A stretch of 64,000 nt of DNA from Streptomyces cathayae (GTDB taxonomy: Bacteria > Actinomycetota > Actinomycetes > Streptomycetales > Streptomycetaceae). The position numbers were made by a program, and so were the translations under genes. The notes under the pieces were generated by a model, which did no database searches, was not told the DNA's origin, and was given only the letters and a program-made list of their open reading frames with translations. Below are positions 1 to 8,510 of this stretch, piece after piece. The stretch lies in NCBI RefSeq assembly GCF_029760955.1, contig NZ_CP121682.1, positions 5,828,001 to 5,892,000 of the forward strand. Direction: 5' to 3'. How positions within the stretch are numbered: position 1 is the first letter of the stretch; each line of letters opens with the position of its first letter.

Positions 1-339
1 CCGCACCGGCACCCCGAGCCGCCGGGCCAGCACGGAGACCGGACGGCCGCCCTCCAGCACCTCGCGCACCAGCTCCCCGGCGCTGCCCGCCGCCCGCGCC
101 GAGACGCCCAGTTCGGCGATCTTGTGGTCACCGGCGAAGAGGACGACCCGCGGCCGTTCGACCGGCCGCACCGGCACCGCGGACTGCGCGGCGGCCAGCC
201 ACTCGCCCAGTTCGTCGAGGCGGCCCAGCGACCCGGGCGGTACGACCCGGCGCTCGCGGTACGCCTCCGCGTCACGGCGCACCCCGCCGTCCGGACGCTC
301 GATCAGATCGGTGAAGTCGTCGAGATTAAGCGAGCTCAT
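1..339 (-). CDS. cobT: Nicotinate-nucleotide-dimethylbenzimidazole phosphoribosyltransferase, N-terminal part (runs off left edge)
   Basis: The ATG is at 339-337 and 113 codons are in the window; the rest lies beyond the left edge. CobT transfers phosphoribose from nicotinate mononucleotide to 5,6-dimethylbenzimidazole, making alpha-ribazole phosphate for the lower ligand of cobalamin. The visible translation has the family motifs PPGSLGRLDELG (about residues 36-47) and VVLFAGDHKIAELGVSA (about 65-81). It belongs functionally with the cobU fusion at 1710-2924, from which it is separated by a methyltransferase gene on the other strand. No cobalamin riboswitch was recognised in the 236 bases before the divergent gene. 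Confidence 0.85.
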   Translation of the reverse strand, partial: MSSLNLDDFTDLIERPDGGVRRDAEAYRERRVVPPGSLGRLDELGEWLAAAQSAVPVRPVERPRVVLFAGDHKIAELGVSARAAGSAGELVREVLEGGRPVSVLARRLGVPVR

Positions 340-575
340 TCGCCGAACAGTACCGGCCCTGGTCGAACACCACGGAGTCCCAGGCATCGTCGTCGACTTC
401 CCGCCCGCCGGGTGACGCCACCCCGACGTCGTTACGCCTCGGACGGCCATCCGGTCCGTAACGTTTTGCCATGGAATGTCATCCGCACGTGCCGACGTTC
501 CGCTCGCCCGCCCCTGCGTCCCCCCGCCCCCCGTCCGCCCGCCCGTCCACTCGCCCGACCCACCGGGAGCCGCCC

Positions 576-1694
576 ATGTCCGTGCCCGACGCACCCATCG
601 CCTCCCCGTCGGCCGCCGTGTCCGGCGCCGGCGCCGTTGTCGTACCCGCCCAGCAGGCCTCCGCGCGGGTGCACGAGCCGCGCCGCGCCGACTGCCCCTG
701 GTGCGGCTCGGCACGGCTGCGCAACCGGCTGCGCACCGGCGACCTGCGGCGGCACCGGCCGGGCCGGTTCACCGTCGACGCCTGCCGGGACTGCGGGCAC
801 ACCTTCCAGAACCCCCGCCTCACCGCAGAGGGCCTCGCCTTCCACCGGCGGGTGCTGCGCGGAGCCCCCCGGGACGCCGCCACCGACGCCGTCCTCGCGC
901 TGCGCGACGCCCCGCGCCGCCGCCGCGCCACGGCCCGCACGATGCTGCGCTTCGGCGAACCGGAGAGCTGGCTGGACGTCGGCACCGGCCACGCCCGCTT
1001 CCCGGACACCGCGCGGGAGTTCTTCCCGTACACCGCGTTCGACGGCACCGACCTCACCCCGCGCGCCGAACGCGCCCGCGCCCTCGGCCGGATCGAGGAG
1101 GCCCACATCGGCCCGCTGACGTCCCCACGGCTGCGGGCCCGGGTGGCGGGCCGCTACGACGTGGTCAGCATGCTGTACCACCTCGAGCACACCACCGACC
1201 CGAGGGCGGAACTCCACGCCGCCCTGGACGCCCTGCGCCCCGGCGGCCATCTGCTCATCGAGACCCTGGACCCCCGCAGCGCGTTCGCCGCCCTGTTCGG
1301 CCGGTGGTGGCTCTCCTACGACCAGCCGCGCCGACTGCACCTGCTCCCGCCGCGCAACCTCCGCGCCGAACTGGAGCGGCTCGGCTGCGAGATCGTCACC
1401 ACCAGGTCCGGAGCCCCGTTCGGATCCGGCTCCAGGCACCGCGCGGTGCACGTTCCGTACGACCTGGCCGGTGCCACCGCGCTGGCCCTCTCCCAGGCCC
1501 TGCCCGCCCCGGACGCCCCCTGGCGCGCCATCCCGCCGACCCCGTTCCAGCGGCACGCGCGCACCGTCCTGCTGCGCGCGGGCGCCCCGGTGGTGGCCGC
1601 CGCGGCGCTCACGGACCTCGCGCTGGCCCCGCTGCTGCGGCACACCCCGTTCGCCAACGCGTACCGGATCATCGCGAGGAAGCCGATCGGCTGA
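576..1694 (+). CDS. Class I SAM-dependent methyltransferase with N-terminal zinc ribbon
   Basis: The protein has 372 residues starting at the ATG at 576, which has GGGAG about 6 nt upstream; a longer in-frame start at 471 lacks such support. Residues about 40-75 hold two CxxC pairs (CPWCG, CRDCG), a zinc ribbon followed by the NPRLT segment. A Rossmann methyltransferase core follows, with motif I LDVGTGHARFP and a YHLEHTTDP segment. This ribbon-plus-methyltransferase layout is widespread in actinobacteria, often beside nucleotide or sugar modification genes; the substrate is unknown. It sits inside the cobalamin genes but on the opposite strand, and its stop lies 15 bp from the stop of the convergent cobU fusion. 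Confidence 0.8.
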   Translation: MSVPDAPIASPSAAVSGAGAVVVPAQQASARVHEPRRADCPWCGSARLRNRLRTGDLRRHRPGRFTVDACRDCGHTFQNPRLTAEGLAFHRRVLRGAPRDAATDAVLALRDAPRRRRATARTMLRFGEPESWLDVGTGHARFPDTAREFFPYTAFDGTDLTPRAERARALGRIEEAHIGPLTSPRLRARVAGRYDVVSMLYHLEHTTDPRAELHAALDALRPGGHLLIETLDPRSAFAALFGRWWLSYDQPRRLHLLPPRNLRAELERLGCEIVTTRSGAPFGSGSRHRAVHVPYDLAGATALALSQALPAPDAPWRAIPPTPFQRHARTVLLRAGAPVVAAAALTDLALAPLLRHTPFANAYRIIARKPIG

Positions 1695-1709
1695 CCCGGC
1701 CCGCCCCGC

Positions 1710-2924
1710 TCACCCCTTCAGCATCAGCGCCTGCCCCGCCACCACCAGCAGCACCTGCTCGCACTCCTGCGCGAACGCCGCGTTCAGCCGCCCGAGTTCG
1801 TCCCGGTAACGGCGGCCGGACGCGGTGGCGGGCACGATGCCCGAGCCCACCTCGTTGGAGACCGCGACCACGGTCCGCCGGGTCGCGCGCACCGCGTCCG
1901 TCAGCTCACGCACCCGCTCCCTGAGGGCCCGTTCCCCTCCGTCGGCCCACTCGGCGTCGTCCCACGCCCCGACGGAGTCCATCGCGTCCGTCAGCCACAG
2001 CGACAGACAGTCCACCAGCAGCGGCGGCCCGTCGCCCTTCAGCAGCGGCACCAGATCACAGGTCTCGACGGTCCGCCACGACCCGGGCCGCCGCTCCTGA
2101 TGGGCCGACACCCGGGCCGCCCACTCGGTGTCCCCGTTGCGGGACCCGCCGGTCGCCACGTACAGCACCTCCGGGAGCGTCTCCAGCCGGCGCTCGGCCT
2201 CCAGCGACTTGCCCGACCGGGCCCCTCCCAGCACCAGCGTCCGCCGCGGCAGATCGGGTACGTCCTCGTAGGCGCCCACCTCCAGCGTGGTCCCGTCGGG
2301 CACGGCGCGCGCCCCGGCCGCCGCGAGCCGACGGCGCGCCTCCGTGCCGGGCGGCACGTCGTGGTCCAGGTGCACGGCGACGACGTCCGTCGTCGGCCCG
2401 ACCGCGCCCACCGCCCGCAACCGCGCCAGCGCGTCCGGGCGCCCCACGACGTCCAGCAGCACCATGGCGTACGGTTCGGCCGGCTCCTCGAGACCGGCCG
2501 GCGCCGCGCCCGGCGGCAGATACAGCAGCCGCTGCCCGTCCGGTCCGGTCACCGCGTACCCGGTGCCCGGCGAGTCCAGCGCCACCGCCCGCACCCGGTG
2601 GCCCGTCAGCAGTGCCAGCTCCCGTCCGTCCGGCACCCGGCCGGGCTGCGGCAGACCGGCCGGCACCTCGACCGCGGGCCCGTCGTGCGGATGGGAGAGC
2701 AGCACCTGGCGCACACCGCCGAGCGAGTGCCCCGCGCGGGCCGCCGCGAACGCCACGCCCGGCATGAGGTCGAGCAGCAGCGAGCCGTCCACCAGCAGCG
2801 CGGTCGCCGCGCGCGCATGCGGGCCGGCGGCGGACGCGCAGGCGGCGCAGGGACAGTCGGGGCGGGGCAGTCCCGCCGGGGCACCGGTACCGAGCAGAGT
2901 GAGTTCCACGGACCCGATTTTCAC
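1710..2924 (-). CDS. cobU: Bifunctional cobinamide kinase/guanylyltransferase fused to an N-terminal metallo-beta-lactamase-like domain
   Basis: About 404 residues. The N-terminal ~225 residues resemble a metallo-beta-lactamase fold (ELTLLGTGAPAGLPRPDCPC start, LLSHPHDGPAVE, VAVHLDHD). The C-terminal ~177 residues are CobU: P-loop GGARSGKS near residue 231, YVATG, VDCLSLWLTD and the VSNEVGSG motif. CobU phosphorylates adenosylcobinamide and transfers GMP to it, so this sits next to cobT in nucleotide-loop assembly. The first domain lacks the full HxHxDH zinc motif (SHPHDG is present), so hydrolase activity is doubtful. The start is uncertain: GTG at 2924 is chosen, while 2963 and the GTG at 2909 are alternatives. 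Confidence 0.85.
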   Translation of the reverse strand: MKIGSVELTLLGTGAPAGLPRPDCPCAACASAAGPHARAATALLVDGSLLLDLMPGVAFAAARAGHSLGGVRQVLLSHPHDGPAVEVPAGLPQPGRVPDGRELALLTGHRVRAVALDSPGTGYAVTGPDGQRLLYLPPGAAPAGLEEPAEPYAMVLLDVVGRPDALARLRAVGAVGPTTDVVAVHLDHDVPPGTEARRRLAAAGARAVPDGTTLEVGAYEDVPDLPRRTLVLGGARSGKSLEAERRLETLPEVLYVATGGSRNGDTEWAARVSAHQERRPGSWRTVETCDLVPLLKGDGPPLLVDCLSLWLTDAMDSVGAWDDAEWADGGERALRERVRELTDAVRATRRTVVAVSNEVGSGIVPATASGRRYRDELGRLNAAFAQECEQVLLVVAGQALMLKG

Positions 2925-3072
2925 CCGTCCCCACGGCTCCTGCGCGCCCGACCGGGCAACCACCCCACATGATCCACCGCACGGCCCCCGCGTCCTGCCC
3001 TAGTCTCTTGCAAGGAGCCGGACCGAGATCCGGCCCCTGTTGTGCAGTGTGCTGAGACCCACGGAGGCGTAC

Positions 3073-3297
3073 ATGGCGGCATGGACGTGGCGGTTCGAGA
3101 AGGCCGACGGGACGCAGGTCGAGCCCGCGGTGCAGCCGGAGGAGTTCACCACGCAGGGGGACGCCGAGTCCTGGATCGGGGAGAACTGGAAGGCCCTGCT
3201 GGAGGGCGGTGCCGACCAGGTGCGGCTGCTGGAGGACACCACGGAGATCTACGGGCCGATGAGCCTCCACGCGGACCAGGCGAGCACCGAGGCCTGA
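3073..3297 (+). CDS. Small conserved actinobacterial protein of unknown function
   Basis: A 74-residue acidic protein starting at the ATG at 3073, with GGAGG at 3063-3067. It opens MAAWTWRFEKADG and contains DAESWIGENWKALLEGG, with no membrane segment or cysteines. I recognise it only as a type of small protein commonly kept in Streptomyces near cobalamin genes; no function can be assigned. It is a single gene, divergent from the cobU fusion and convergent with the methyltransferase at 3402-4229. Confidence 0.7.
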   Translation: MAAWTWRFEKADGTQVEPAVQPEEFTTQGDAESWIGENWKALLEGGADQVRLLEDTTEIYGPMSLHADQASTEA

Positions 3298-3310
3298 GAG
3301 CCGGGTTCAC

Positions 3311-3334
3311 GGGCGAGGGCCCCGGCCCTCGCCC
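3311..3334. terminator. Hairpin between convergent genes
   Basis: A perfect 10-bp stem (GGGCGAGGGC with GCCCTCGCCC) closes a CCCG loop. It lies between the stops at 3297 and 3402 and could end transcripts from both strands. There is no T tract, as is usual in streptomycetes. Confidence 0.55.
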
Positions 3335-3401
3335 CCTCCGGGGCCGGCCGCGTTCTCTGGGCTCGTCTGCGTTCGTCTGCGTTCGTCTGTCCGCGCCCGC
3401 G

Positions 3402-4229
3402 TCAGCCCCGTACGCCGCACAGGTGCAGCAGCGCCGCCACCCCGCGGTAGGGGTCCGTCCGCCCGGCCCGCTCCTCGACCTCCAGGAGGGTCGCCAGGTC
3501 GTCCGGGACGCCGGGGGCGCGCGTGCCGTCGTCCGCCGCCGTGTCCGTGAAGACCCGCACGCCGTACCAGGTGTGCAGCGGCGCCCCGAGCCCGGCGAGT
3601 GTCGCCGTCAGCTTCTGCAGCCGGTCGGCCCGTATCTCGAGCTCCGACTCCTCGTCCACGTGGCAGGTCGCGTCGAACGCGGTCAGCGCGCCGGCCCAGT
3701 CGCCGCGCAGGCCGGACCGCATCGCGGGCGCGTCACCGTTGCGCACCAGCAGCGACAGCAGTCCGCCGGGGGCGAGCATCCGGGCCAGCCCCGCCACCAG
3801 CGGGTCCGGCTCCGTCACGTGCATGAGCACGCCGTGGCAGAGCACCACGTCGAAGCTGCCCGGCAGGAAGTGCACACCGGTGTCCCGGCCGTCGCCCTCG
3901 ACGACCCGCACCCGTTCCCGGATGCCTTCGGGCTCCCGGGCGAGCGCCGCACGCGCGGCGGCGAGCAGCTCCGGATCCCGCTCGAGACCGGTCACCGAGT
4001 GACCGGCCCGCGCCAGCCGCAGCGCCTGCGAGCCCCGGCCCATGCCGACGTCGAGCACGCGCAGCCGCCGCCCGACCGGGAACCGCCCCGCTATCTGCTC
4101 GTCCAGCTGACGGGCCGCCAGCTCCAGCCGTACGACCTCCCGCAGGCCACCGGGCTCGCCCGGCCCGCCAGGCCCGCCGGTCCCGACCGGCGAGGCCGGC
4201 GCGGGCACCACGGACTGCGCCGGACGCAC
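3402..4229 (-). CDS. Class I SAM-dependent methyltransferase
   Basis: About 275 residues using the GTG at 4229. The core shows motif I VLDVGMGRGSQAL, an acidic residue ending strand 2 (LERDPEL), VVEGDGRD and the DVVLCHGVLMHV segment typical of small-molecule or tRNA-modifying methyltransferases. The substrate is unknown. The gene follows the DUF3043 gene on the same strand, and its reading frame is open well back into that gene, so the exact start is unsure. They probably share a transcript. Confidence 0.75.
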   Translation of the reverse strand: MRPAQSVVPAPASPVGTGGPGGPGEPGGLREVVRLELAARQLDEQIAGRFPVGRRLRVLDVGMGRGSQALRLARAGHSVTGLERDPELLAAARAALAREPEGIRERVRVVEGDGRDTGVHFLPGSFDVVLCHGVLMHVTEPDPLVAGLARMLAPGGLLSLLVRNGDAPAMRSGLRGDWAGALTAFDATCHVDEESELEIRADRLQKLTATLAGLGAPLHTWYGVRVFTDTAADDGTRAPGVPDDLATLLEVEERAGRTDPYRGVAALLHLCGVRG

Positions 4230-4276
4230 CGCCGGGCCCGCCGAGGGCGCCCGGCCCTCGGCGAACGGCAGGGTGC

Positions 4277-4873
4277 TCAGGGCTGCTCTCCGCGCTTGAC
4301 CTGGGGCTTGGGCAGCCGCAGCCGGCGCATCTGGAGCGAACGCATCAGGGCGTAGGCGACGGCACCGCGCCGGTTGTCGGTGGGGAAGCGCTCGGCCAGC
4401 CGCTTCTTCAGCCGGAAGCCGGTCACGATGGAGTCGAGCACGATCGTCACGATCACGAGCAGCCACAGCAGCAGCGCGATGTTCTGCAGCTGGGGGACCC
4501 GGACCATGCTCAGCACCAGGATGATCACGGCCATCGGCAGGAAGTACTCCGCGATGTGGAACCGCGAGTCGACGAAGTCGCGCGCGAAGCGGCGCACCGG
4601 CCCCTTGTCACGAGCGGGCAGGTAGCGCTCGTCGCCGCTGGCCAGCGCCTGGCGCTGACGCTCCATCGCGGCCCGGCGCTCGTCTCGCTGCCGTTTGCTC
4701 GCCTCCTTGCGCGTCATCGACGTGTTGGCCACGCTGCGACGCTGGGTCTGGGCCACGCTGCGCTTGGGCGTGGGACGGCCCTTGGGGGCCTCCGGGTGGC
4801 GGGTCTGATTGGAGTCGGTCACCGCCGCCTTGTCGGCGTGGGCCTTCTCTTCCTTGGCACGGCTACGGAACAC
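4277..4873 (-). CDS. DUF3043 membrane protein
   Basis: 198 residues from the GTG at 4873 (MFRSRAKEEK). The first ~110 residues are hydrophilic, Lys/Arg/Gln rich and probably disordered, with PKGRPTPKRS and ERYLPARDKGPVRRFARDFVDSR, the most family-typical segment. Two hydrophobic helices follow (PMAVIILVLSMV and LLLWLLVIVTIVLDSI), and the tail LRLPKPQVKRG is basic. Function unknown; the family is confined to actinobacteria. It is divergent from pspA, with a 298-bp gap that holds a candidate ECF promoter. Confidence 0.8.
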   Translation of the reverse strand: MFRSRAKEEKAHADKAAVTDSNQTRHPEAPKGRPTPKRSVAQTQRRSVANTSMTRKEASKRQRDERRAAMERQRQALASGDERYLPARDKGPVRRFARDFVDSRFHIAEYFLPMAVIILVLSMVRVPQLQNIALLLWLLVIVTIVLDSIVTGFRLKKRLAERFPTDNRRGAVAYALMRSLQMRRLRLPKPQVKRGEQP

Positions 4874-4920
4874 AAAACCCAAGGGTACGGGGTATCCGGG
4901 GTTGGATCCCAGTCCCGGGG

Positions 4921-4946
4921 GGAACGATCCGGCAACACCAGTCGTC
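4921..4946 (+). promoter_or_regulatory. Candidate ECF-sigma promoter upstream of pspA
   Basis: GGAAC at 4921-4925 and CGTC at 4943-4946 are separated by 17 nt, matching the general GGAAC-N16/17-CGTC pattern of stress-responsive ECF sigma factors such as SigE. It points toward pspA, about 225 bp away, and is the only such pair I noticed in this 298-bp gap. One match to a short consensus is weak evidence. Confidence 0.35.
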
Positions 4947-5171
4947 TGTAGAAGGACAGGCAGAGGGGACGTTGTGCACGTCTTGGGGTGTGTTGTCCCG
5001 TCCGCCCCGGGGTTCACCTACTCCCTGGGCCGGATCGGGCGGCCGCTCAGTCGTCCTTGGGGATGAGCGCATCCGTCCCCGAACAGTGCGGTAATGGATG
5101 CAGGGCCCGTACTGTGGGTTCTGTCGCAGAGCTGTGAGCCGGAGTCCGTCAGAAGGGGGCGCGCGAAGCCC

Positions 5172-5966
5172 ATGAGCGGTGTCATGAAGCGTATGGGGAT
5201 GATCTTCCGCGCGAAGGCGAACAAGGCCCTTGACCGGGCCGAGGATCCGCGCGAGACCCTCGATTACTCGTACCAGAAGCAGCTGGAGCTGCTCCAGAAG
5301 GTCCGGCGCGGTGTCGCCGACGTGGCGACCAGCCGCAAGCGTCTGGAGCTCCAGCTCAACCAGCTCCAGTCCCAGTCGGGCAAGCTGGAGGACCAGGGGC
5401 GCAAGGCGCTCGCGCTGGGCCGGGAGGACCTGGCCCGCGAGGCGCTCTCCCGCCGTGCCGCCCTCCAGCAGCAGGTGACCGATCTGGAGACGCAGCACGC
5501 CACGCTCCAGGGCGAGGAGGAGAAGCTCACCCTCGCGGCCCAGCGGCTGCAGGCCAAGGTCGACGCCTTCCGCACGAAGAAGGAGACCATCAAGGCCACG
5601 TACACGGCGGCCCAGGCGCAGACCCGGATCGGCGAGGCATTCTCCGGCATCTCCGAGGAGATGGGCGACGTCGGGCTGGCGATCCAGCGCGCCGAGGACA
5701 AGACCGCCCAGCTCCAGGCGCGGGCCGGCGCCATCGACGAACTGCTCGCCTCCGGCGCCCTGGACGACCAGTCCGGCATGCACAAGGACGACATCCAGGC
5801 CGAGCTGGACCGGCTCTCGGGTGGTACGGATGTGGAGCTGGAGCTGCAGCGCATGAAGGCCGAGCTGGCGGGAGGCCCCTCCGCCGGGCAGCAGGCCATC
5901 GAGGGCGGCGACGAGCAGTCCCGGGCCCAGCAGCCGCAGGACACCCCGCGGTTCGACAAGCAGTGA
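5172..5966 (+). CDS. pspA: Phage shock protein A / IM30 / Vipp1 family protein
   Basis: 264 residues, from the ATG at 5172 with AGAAGGGGG about 12 nt upstream. PspA binds and remodels stressed cytoplasmic membrane. The amphipathic N-terminal helix is seen as MKRMGMIFRAKANKALDRAEDP; the remainder is almost all long coiled coil (LDYSYQKQLELLQKVRRG, then repeated heptads to about residue 215), with an acidic low-complexity tail. The length fits actinobacterial PspA. It is immediately followed by PspAA and then a two-component pair, as in other streptomycetes. No PspF-like regulator is near. Confidence 0.93.
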   Translation: MSGVMKRMGMIFRAKANKALDRAEDPRETLDYSYQKQLELLQKVRRGVADVATSRKRLELQLNQLQSQSGKLEDQGRKALALGREDLAREALSRRAALQQQVTDLETQHATLQGEEEKLTLAAQRLQAKVDAFRTKKETIKATYTAAQAQTRIGEAFSGISEEMGDVGLAIQRAEDKTAQLQARAGAIDELLASGALDDQSGMHKDDIQAELDRLSGGTDVELELQRMKAELAGGPSAGQQAIEGGDEQSRAQQPQDTPRFDKQ

Positions 5967-6025
5967 CCGCCGCACGGGAAGCCGTGCCGACGACCGAGGT
6001 CCTCGCCGGGACCCAGGAGGCCGAC

Positions 6026-6307
6026 ATGATCGTACGGGTCATGGGGGAGGGGCAGGTGGCTCTGGCCGAGAGCCACCTCGCCGAGTTGAACAAACTGGAC
6101 GAGGAACTCCTCACCGAGATGGAGACCGGTGACGGCCCCGGTTTCCGCCGCACCCTCACCGCCCTGCTCTCCAGGGTCCACGAGCTCGGCGAACCGCTGC
6201 CGGACGAGGCGCTGGAACCCTCCGACCTCATCCTGCCCGCCCCGGACGCCACCATCGAGGAGGTCCGGGAACTGCTCAGCGAGGACGGGCTGATCCCGGG
6301 CCCGTGA
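6026..6307 (+). CDS. PspA-associated protein PspAA
   Basis: 93 residues. The ATG at 6026 has a perfect AGGAGG at 6015-6020, so it is preferred to the GTG at 5963 that overlaps the pspA stop. The sequence MIVRVMGEGQVAL, then LNKLDEELLTEME, and an acidic C-terminus with LLSEDGLIPGP is typical of the PspAA family that accompanies PspA in actinobacteria. It is soluble, its role is unknown, and it is probably cotranscribed with pspA. Confidence 0.85.
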   Translation: MIVRVMGEGQVALAESHLAELNKLDEELLTEMETGDGPGFRRTLTALLSRVHELGEPLPDEALEPSDLILPAPDATIEEVRELLSEDGLIPGP

Positions 6308-6444
6308 ACCGCAGGTCCGTGAACCGCAGGCCCGGGAAACCCGGGCCTGCCGGGTCCTCCCACGGGCGGTCCACGACCGGCCCGCGCACCGGGTGCCGCA
6401 CCGGACCTCACGGCGGCACCGCGGACGCCGTACGGTGAACGGTC

Positions 6445-7710
6445 GTGAGCACCCTCCAGCGCGCCCGGTGCCGGCTGCGCGCCCATCCCTTCGCCCTGGA
6501 CGCCGCCCTGGCCGCGGGCGTACTGGTGTGCATGGTGGCGGGATCCTTCGTGGACCCGCACGGCCCGCACGGCGTCACCTGGGAGCTGCGCACCCCCGAC
6601 CCGCTCAGCCTGACCCTCATGACCCTCGGCGCCGCCGCGCTGGTCCTCCGGCGCCGGGCACCCCGCACGGTCCTCGCCCTCACCGGCGCCGCCTCCGTGG
6701 CCGAGTCCGTCACCGGCGACCCCCGCGCCCCGGTCGCGATGTGCGTGGTCGTCGCGCTCTACACCGTCGCCTCCACCACCGACCGCCCCACCACCTGGCG
6801 GGTCGGCCTGCTCACCATGACCGTCCTCACCGGCGCCGCCATGATCGCCGGCCCGCTGCCGTGGTACGCCCAGGAGAACCTGGGGCTCTTCGCCTGGACC
6901 GGGATCGGCGCCACCGCCGGGGACGCCGTCCGCAGTCACCGCGCCTTCGTCCAGGCCATCCGGGAACGCGCCGAGCGGGCCGAACGCACCCGTGAGGAGG
7001 AGGCCCGCCGCCGGGTCGCCGAGGAGCGCCTGCGCATCGCCCGCGACCTGCACGACGTGGTCGCCCACCACATCGCCCTGGTCAACGTCCAGGCCGGGGT
7101 CGCCGCCCACGTCATGGACAAGCGGCCCGACCAGGCCAAGGAGGCCCTCGCCCACGTCCGGGAGGCCAGCCGCTCGGCGCTGGGCGAACTGCGCGCCACC
7201 GTCGGCCTGCTGCGTCAGTCCGACGACCCCGAGGCACCCACCGAACCCACCTCCGGCCTGGACCGCCTCGACGAACTCGCCGGGACCTTCCGCAGCGCCG
7301 GCCTGCGGGTCCTGGTCGCCCGCGAGGACCAGGGTCCCGCGCTGCCCGCCGCCGTCGACCTGGCCGCCTACCGGGTCATCCAGGAGGCCCTCACCAACGT
7401 CCAGAAGCACGCCGGCGGCGAGGCGAAGGCGGAGGTCAGCGTCGTCAGGGTGGGGCCCCGCATCGAGATCACCGTCCTCGACGACGGCACCGGCGACGAC
7501 GGGCACGGCGACGGCGGCCACGGTGACGGCGGACAGGGCGACGGACAGGGCGACGGGCACGGCGGCGGGCACGGCCTGCTCGGCATGCGGGAACGCGTCA
7601 CCGCCCTGCGCGGCACCCTCACCACCGGCCCCCGCTTCGGCGGCGGGTTCCGCGTCCATGCGATCCTGCCCCTCGAGCCCGGCACGTCCACAGCCCAGGA
7701 CGGCCCGTGA
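6445..7710 (+). CDS. Two-component sensor histidine kinase, NarL/DesK type
   Basis: 421 residues from the GTG at 6445. The N-terminal ~160 residues have four to five hydrophobic helices. A HisKA_3 dimerisation domain follows, with the phosphoacceptor His203 in ARDLHDVVAHH. The HATPase domain has the N box QEALTNVQKHA and a D box DDGTG, and GLLGMRERV near the end. Between D box and G box sits an unusual Gly-Asp-His repeat of about 24 residues (see separate entry). TACGGT ends 8 nt before the start and no clear Shine-Dalgarno is present, so the mRNA may be leaderless. The partner regulator starts 25 nt downstream. Confidence 0.9.
   Translation: MSTLQRARCRLRAHPFALDAALAAGVLVCMVAGSFVDPHGPHGVTWELRTPDPLSLTLMTLGAAALVLRRRAPRTVLALTGAASVAESVTGDPRAPVAMCVVVALYTVASTTDRPTTWRVGLLTMTVLTGAAMIAGPLPWYAQENLGLFAWTGIGATAGDAVRSHRAFVQAIRERAERAERTREEEARRRVAEERLRIARDLHDVVAHHIALVNVQAGVAAHVMDKRPDQAKEALAHVREASRSALGELRATVGLLRQSDDPEAPTEPTSGLDRLDELAGTFRSAGLRVLVAREDQGPALPAAVDLAAYRVIQEALTNVQKHAGGEAKAEVSVVRVGPRIEITVLDDGTGDDGHGDGGHGDGGQGDGQGDGHGGGHGLLGMRERVTALRGTLTTGPRFGGGFRVHAILPLEPGTSTAQDGP
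7498..7569 (+). repeat. In-frame GDG/GHG codon repeat within the kinase ATP lid
   Basis: A 72-bp stretch codes residues about 352-375 of the histidine kinase as reiterated Gly-Asp-Gly, Gly-His-Gly and Gly-Gln-Gly triplets. Copies of GACGGCGGCCACGG-like units vary at single bases, as expected for slipped-strand expansion. It sits between the D box and the GHGLLGM motif, in the flexible ATP lid. Confidence 0.8.
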
Positions 7711-7735
7711 CCAGCGCCCCCCGGGGGGAATCCGT

Positions 7736-8422
7736 ATGACGATCCGAGTCCTGCTCGCCGACGACCAGGCGCTGCTGCGCAGTGCGTTCCGCGTCCTCGT
7801 CGACTCCGAGCCGGACATGGAGGTGGTGGGCGAGGCGTCCGACGGCGCCGAGGCGGTCCGCCTCGCCCGTGAACGGCGCGCCGACGTCGTCCTCATGGAC
7901 ATCCGGATGCCCGGCACCGACGGCCTCGCGGCCACCCGGCTGATCAGCGCCGACCCCGAACTCGACGGGGTCCACGTGGTCATCCTGACGACCTTCGAGG
8001 TCGACGACTACGTGGTGCGGTCGCTGCGGGCCGGCGCCTCCGGCTTCCTCGGCAAGGGCTCCGAACCCGGGGAACTGCTGAACGCCATCCGGATCGCCGC
8101 CGAGGGGGAGGCACTGCTGTCCCCGGCCGCCACCAAGGGCCTGATCGCCCGCTTCCTCGCCCAGGGGGGCACCGCCGACGACGCCGACCGCGACCCGGCC
8201 CGCGCGCAGCGGCTCGACTCGCTGACCGGGCGGGAGCGCGAGGTGCTGGTCCTGGTCGCCGGCGGCCACTCGAACGACGAGATCGCCGAACGCCTGGAGG
8301 TCAGCCCGCTGACCGTGAAGACCCACGTCAACCGGGCCATGGCCAAGCTCGGCGCCCGCGACCGGGCCCAGCTGGTGGTGACCGCCTACGAGTCGGGGCT
8401 GGTCCGCCCGAGGGTGGAGTGA
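7736..8422 (+). CDS. NarL/FixJ-family response regulator
   Basis: 228 residues from the ATG at 7736, with GGGGGGAA about 7 nt upstream. Receiver domain: acidic pair DDQ at 9-11, phosphoacceptor Asp55 in VLMDIRMPG, Thr in ILTTFE, and Lys in FLGKGSEP. The C-terminal LuxR helix-turn-helix shows LTGREREVLVLVAGG, NDEIAERLEVSPLTVKTHV. It is cotranscribed with the upstream kinase. Its target is unknown; linkage to pspA-pspAA suggests cell-envelope stress, which is inference. Confidence 0.93.
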   Translation: MTIRVLLADDQALLRSAFRVLVDSEPDMEVVGEASDGAEAVRLARERRADVVLMDIRMPGTDGLAATRLISADPELDGVHVVILTTFEVDDYVVRSLRAGASGFLGKGSEPGELLNAIRIAAEGEALLSPAATKGLIARFLAQGGTADDADRDPARAQRLDSLTGREREVLVLVAGGHSNDEIAERLEVSPLTVKTHVNRAMAKLGARDRAQLVVTAYESGLVRPRVE

Positions 8423-8510
8423 ACGCCACCGCGCGTACTGCGGGGGGAGTAGCCGCCGCCCGAGGAACAGGACCTCGGGCCTACGGATCGGTCCCCGCCG
8501 ATGCCCCAGT

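Noticed and set aside
340..575. Cobalamin riboswitch before cobT or the methyltransferase
   Set aside because: I looked for the B12-box (GCCACTG) in this gap and saw none.
432..7983. Long antisense open frames, for example 432-1643 and 5590-7983 on the minus strand
   Set aside because: They lie opposite well-supported genes, are rich in Arg/Gly/Pro/Ala, have no family motifs, and are expected in G+C-rich DNA.
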